Of a stretch of 64,000 nt of DNA, positions 60,669-64,000 are shown in pieces. Position numbers and translations under genes: made by a program. Each line of letters starts with the position of its first letter. The stretch's first letter is position 1. This stretch comes from Schistosoma haematobium (Eukaryota; Platyhelminthes; Trematoda; Strigeidida; Schistosomatidae): positions 18,501-82,500 of the forward strand of contig NW_026137023.1 in assembly GCF_000699445.3 (NCBI RefSeq), in the 5' to 3' direction. The notes beneath the pieces were generated by a model. The model worked only from the letters and a program-made list of their open reading frames with translations. It was not told the origin of the DNA and did no database searches.

Positions 60669-62461
60669 TCAGCTTTTCGATGATGAATTCAGTTTCTCGG
60701 ACCAATATTGCTTCTTCATCTGGAGAATTTCAATCTTCAGATCTAGACACTTCATTTGCTTGTGAATCAACATCTCTGACAATGGGGTTCTCTCACATTC
60801 GGATCTACAAAAACAAGTCACAGTTTGAACATCTGTTTATAATCACTAGGGCGATGTAGGAGACATGATATACATATGCTTATATATACATAGAAGTCGT
60901 CGCATATATCCTAATCATCAAATCTACTACACCATATACACAACTGACAAACACAACTAAATAGGAATTTTCACTCGATACCCTCATATTCAGTAAGGAT
61001 GCACACGCACACATACACAGGCACACCCCATATTAACGACAATAATCAAGATATTGAGTGACGCACAACGTGGGACGAAGACACTTCAGTGAGATAGAAC
61101 ACCATTGAACGTAAGTGAACAGAGTACTGCTTATTTGTCCGTCCGTTTTTCTGTCTATCTATTAGTCTATCTATCCACCTACCTCGTCGTGTGGTTCACT
61201 CACTGCTTGTGTGAATCAAATCCTACCGCTAAGTCTCGTTCTCACAGAGCTACAGTGACAGTCATGGTCATAAAAATCAGTGCACATTCTCATGATCACA
61301 CAGCAAGCAGTGTGTAGCATTCAGTCAGCTAATCAGGAATATGTGGTGCTGGTGGTGAGAGTATAACAACAAAAACAACAACAACAACAACAACAGGAAT
61401 AACATAAGGTGAAACGTGTCAGTTGAAAAGAGGTGTCCTACTTACGTGATACAATCCTTGGCATTTTCATCAAAATCATTCACGTCATTCGTGTTCGCCT
61501 GATTTCGCGTTCCACTCAACTCTGAACAGCTCTCCTCGTCCTCACTCCACGTTGATAAATCAATTGTTGCAGTCAGAGGAATGCGACTCGTTTGGTTGGA
61601 TGGTGAGTTCGAGATATTCACTTCTTGAATAGGAGATACGTCTGTAGTATGGGTTTTCGCGACTCCGAACGAGACACATTGGAGAGGAGTCAGTAGCGCG
61701 ACTCGGTTAGGGTTGATCGTCACCTCACCAACCGTGTTGTTGTTGTTGTTGATGGTGGTGGTGGTTGGTTGCAGCACTCCGGCATCATGTGGAATCACCA
61801 GTTGTTGAGACATGTGAGCTGTTGAGAATGCGTTCAGGATTTTTGGACCAGTTGTGTGTGGAGGATTCGGTTGCACATGGTTTGTAGGAGGACTGAGTGT
61901 TGATGTGGGATGTTTGGAGGTGATGGTTACCACTGGTGAGGGGTGAGTGTAGGCAAGTTGATTTGATGCACACTCGACTGATTCTCGGTCACCTGAATTC
62001 GATGAAAACAATTAGCACATGATTGGGAAAGGCGAACTTACCGAGTCACTTTGTCCGTTCACGTTCACGTGTCGATTTTCATTGGAACTGGAGAGTGACG
62101 TGTGGTTGGAGGGATTTTCAGGTGAATTGGGATTGCTTTTCGACACTTCCCACTGATTGATTGTCGTGTTATTGAGTTTCTTCAGCATGTGCAGACCCTT
62201 TCGACGCAGATGAGTCCAGTTTCTTCTCGGCCATCCCTTCGAGTGTAAGTAATGTGCGAATTGCATCCACAAATGTTTCTGAAGAACTGCAGATGGACGA
62301 CTCTTGTCTTTCCAAACATCCCGATATCTCAATACCAATTCGGTTAATTCACTCGACTCCTCAGTTGTGTATCGTGTGACTGTGGTCTCTTTCGACGGTG
62401 TTAGTATTGGTGTTGATGGTTGTCTTGATGCACAAGCTGACTTCCGAGCTGTATTGATCAT
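60669..62461 (-). pseudogene. Myb/SANT-like gene, copy 5, frameshifted
   Basis: Minus-strand exons 62042-62461, 61446-61992 and 60669-60804. It shares with copy 2 the four-C run in exon 2 (about 61940-61943), so the frame ends after about 161 residues. It has His63 like copies 3 and 4, and five Asn codons, unlike copy 2. The full right-type 5' flank is present up to the window edge. Confidence 0.7.
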
Positions 62462-62696
62462 AATCAAGCAACCTGTTTTGTGGTTGTGAAATGAAGAGAA
62501 ATAATATTTTGAATGAGGGTGTGAGACAGACAGGTGACATGTTGAGAATTTTCTACCACCAATCGTATATCCTATGCACTGAATTACTATTGGTTGACTG
62601 TTGTTAGCTTGTTGGTGATTTAGTAGACAGTCAGGTAATGCTTGTTGGTTTGTGGTGTGTAGTGTGTAGTGTGGAATGTCAGTTGTGTTTGCTTAG

Positions 62697-62732
62697 TTGT
62701 GTCTGCTTGCTTGTGTCTGCTTGCTTGTGTCT
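62697..62732 (+). repeat. 14-bp minisatellite, intermediate length
   Basis: Between the lengths at 22066-22112 and 34757-34784. Confidence 0.7.
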
Positions 62733-63138
62733 GGTATCTATATTGTATTTGGTCACTGGTCTGCATGCTTGATTTAACGTGTCTCATGTCTGATTGGTTA
62801 GTCAAACATTCGTGATTTCGATCTCGTCAAAATACTCACGCATTCTGATGCGCTTATTCCTCGAACAACATTTCGATGATGAAACATTAAATTTGAAGAC
62901 AGATTTAATTTACACCTTAGTTTTCTGTCAACTACTAATCATTTGCCCGTTTCAATTCGATAGTTGTTGGAAAATCTTATCAGCAATTTGTCTGTATGTT
63001 GATTCCACTAATTATTATAATGTAGCAGAAACTCCAAGCTCAATTATCCATATAAACTACTGATGAGAAGACTTTGCATTGTCGCAGAAGTGTAGCCACT
63101 CACATGGACAGTATGTGAATCTGGAGTGTTGGTGGTGA

Positions 63139-63169
<31 letters not shown>

Positions 63170-64000
63170 GGTGCGCAATGTTGTGCACTCAACCTCCTAA
63201 CCACTATATTGACACGAGATGAAATTTGTTATTTGAAATAGTGCACATTGATATTCTATGAAACACATGAACAAACAAGTTCCATTTGTGTGCAGCACAT
63301 GAAATAAAAGTGCAAACAGAAATATGACAAACTGCATACAGAAATACATATAAATTCGAAACGATCAATCAAAATATTAGAAAGACCGATTAACAATCCC
63401 GTCTATCTATCTAATGATGGGTTGTAGGACAAGGTTAAATTCGAGTGTGTTTGTCACACACTCTACTGGCATGAGTGTTGTGAATGATGGATTTGGAGGA
63501 TGGTGGACACATGCGAATCACATTATTTTGTCTATGCAGTAATACACACTGAACATAATGTTGTTGATGATGTGGTAGCCTAAAATAATCAATACATGAA
63601 TTTCGAGTAAACAACATATCATGCAATTTGATGTTTAGCTGAATAATGAATATGATGTGTGGACGAGATGTTGTACGAAGAATAGAAGCATCACATATAT
63701 TGACAATATTAATACTGTGAATGTTTGATTGAACATTCAAACATGAGACACATGGAAGTGACAGTTGAAGCATGTGACCAAGATGAGATTACTGAACATG
63801 ATAGTGAGACTTCCACTCTGTTTTGTCCAGGTCGGATGTGTGCGAATTCTCAACTGAAATCAAGTGAGCTATGTTTGTAGGATTTAATTTGTCCTACAAA
63901 TATACTACTAGAACTGTAAACGCGATACTGGCGAGCACAGAGTCTATGTGAGAGCTATGGTCAGAACAAGGACAACTTTGATTTAAACTTTATCCCTTTC

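Larger units (their letters stand above)
55965..64000 (-). repeat. Palindrome P2, right arm (cut by window end)
   Basis: Reverse complement of the P2 left arm and collinear with 15331-23370 of P1. It carries the 1.94-kb gene 5' flank and the frameshifted gene, as the P1 right arm does. It continues past the window. Confidence 0.95.

Noticed and set aside
41668..64000. P2 as a mere assembly duplicate of P1
   Set aside because: P2 has its own flanks, a reversed spacer, the His63 variant, a 12-bp difference and independent microsatellite lengths, so a simple repeated contig is unlikely, though only reads can settle it.

Overview
The window looks like AT-rich nuclear DNA of a digenean fluke, most likely a schistosome-type blood fluke. 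Four things point that way: a 49-bp GT-AG intron, Penelope-like elements (PLEs) with GIY-YIG endonuclease remnants and hammerhead-like ribozymes, a CsRn1-type Ty3/gypsy relic, and many AT and AAT microsatellites. There are no bacterial operons, CRISPR arrays, rRNA or tRNA genes that I can see. The species is an inference.

Layout. Two very large DNA palindromes dominate. P1 has a left arm at 1-10786, a spacer at 10787-15330 and a right arm at 15331-27108; its left end is cut by the window edge, so the true outer limit is unknown. P2 has a left arm at 41668-51418, a spacer at 51419-55964 and a right arm from 55965 past the end of the window. The arms are nearly identical within and between palindromes. 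The roughly 4.5-kb spacer lies in opposite orientation in P1 and P2. Between the palindromes are a CsRn1-like relic (27038-28158), a foldback DNA element with long terminal inverted repeats (28159-29183), about 3 kb without recognisable genes, an orphan 3.8-kb fragment of right-arm type (32063-35848), a damaged full-length Ty3/gypsy LTR retrotransposon (35866-40671), and an older solo LTR (41135-41667).

Genes. The only convincing host gene is a three-exon gene for a predicted 367-aa Myb/SANT-like DNA-binding protein, present five times: one per arm plus one in the orphan fragment. The left-arm copies (4313-6106, 44968-46760) and the orphan (32732-34524) have open frames. Both right-arm copies (20037-21826, 60669-62461) share a one-base deletion that would truncate the protein. 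The left arms lack a 1.94-kb segment directly upstream of the gene that the right arms and the orphan carry.

Mobile DNA. Each arm carries a solo LTR with a 5-bp target duplication and two PLE remnants; a third, more decayed PLE lies in the spacer. One PLE has inverted termini, each with a hammerhead-like fold, and this PLE sits exactly at the arm/spacer junctions. Such palindromic, multi-copy architecture recalls sex-chromosome ampliconic regions, but chromosome assignment cannot be made from the sequence.
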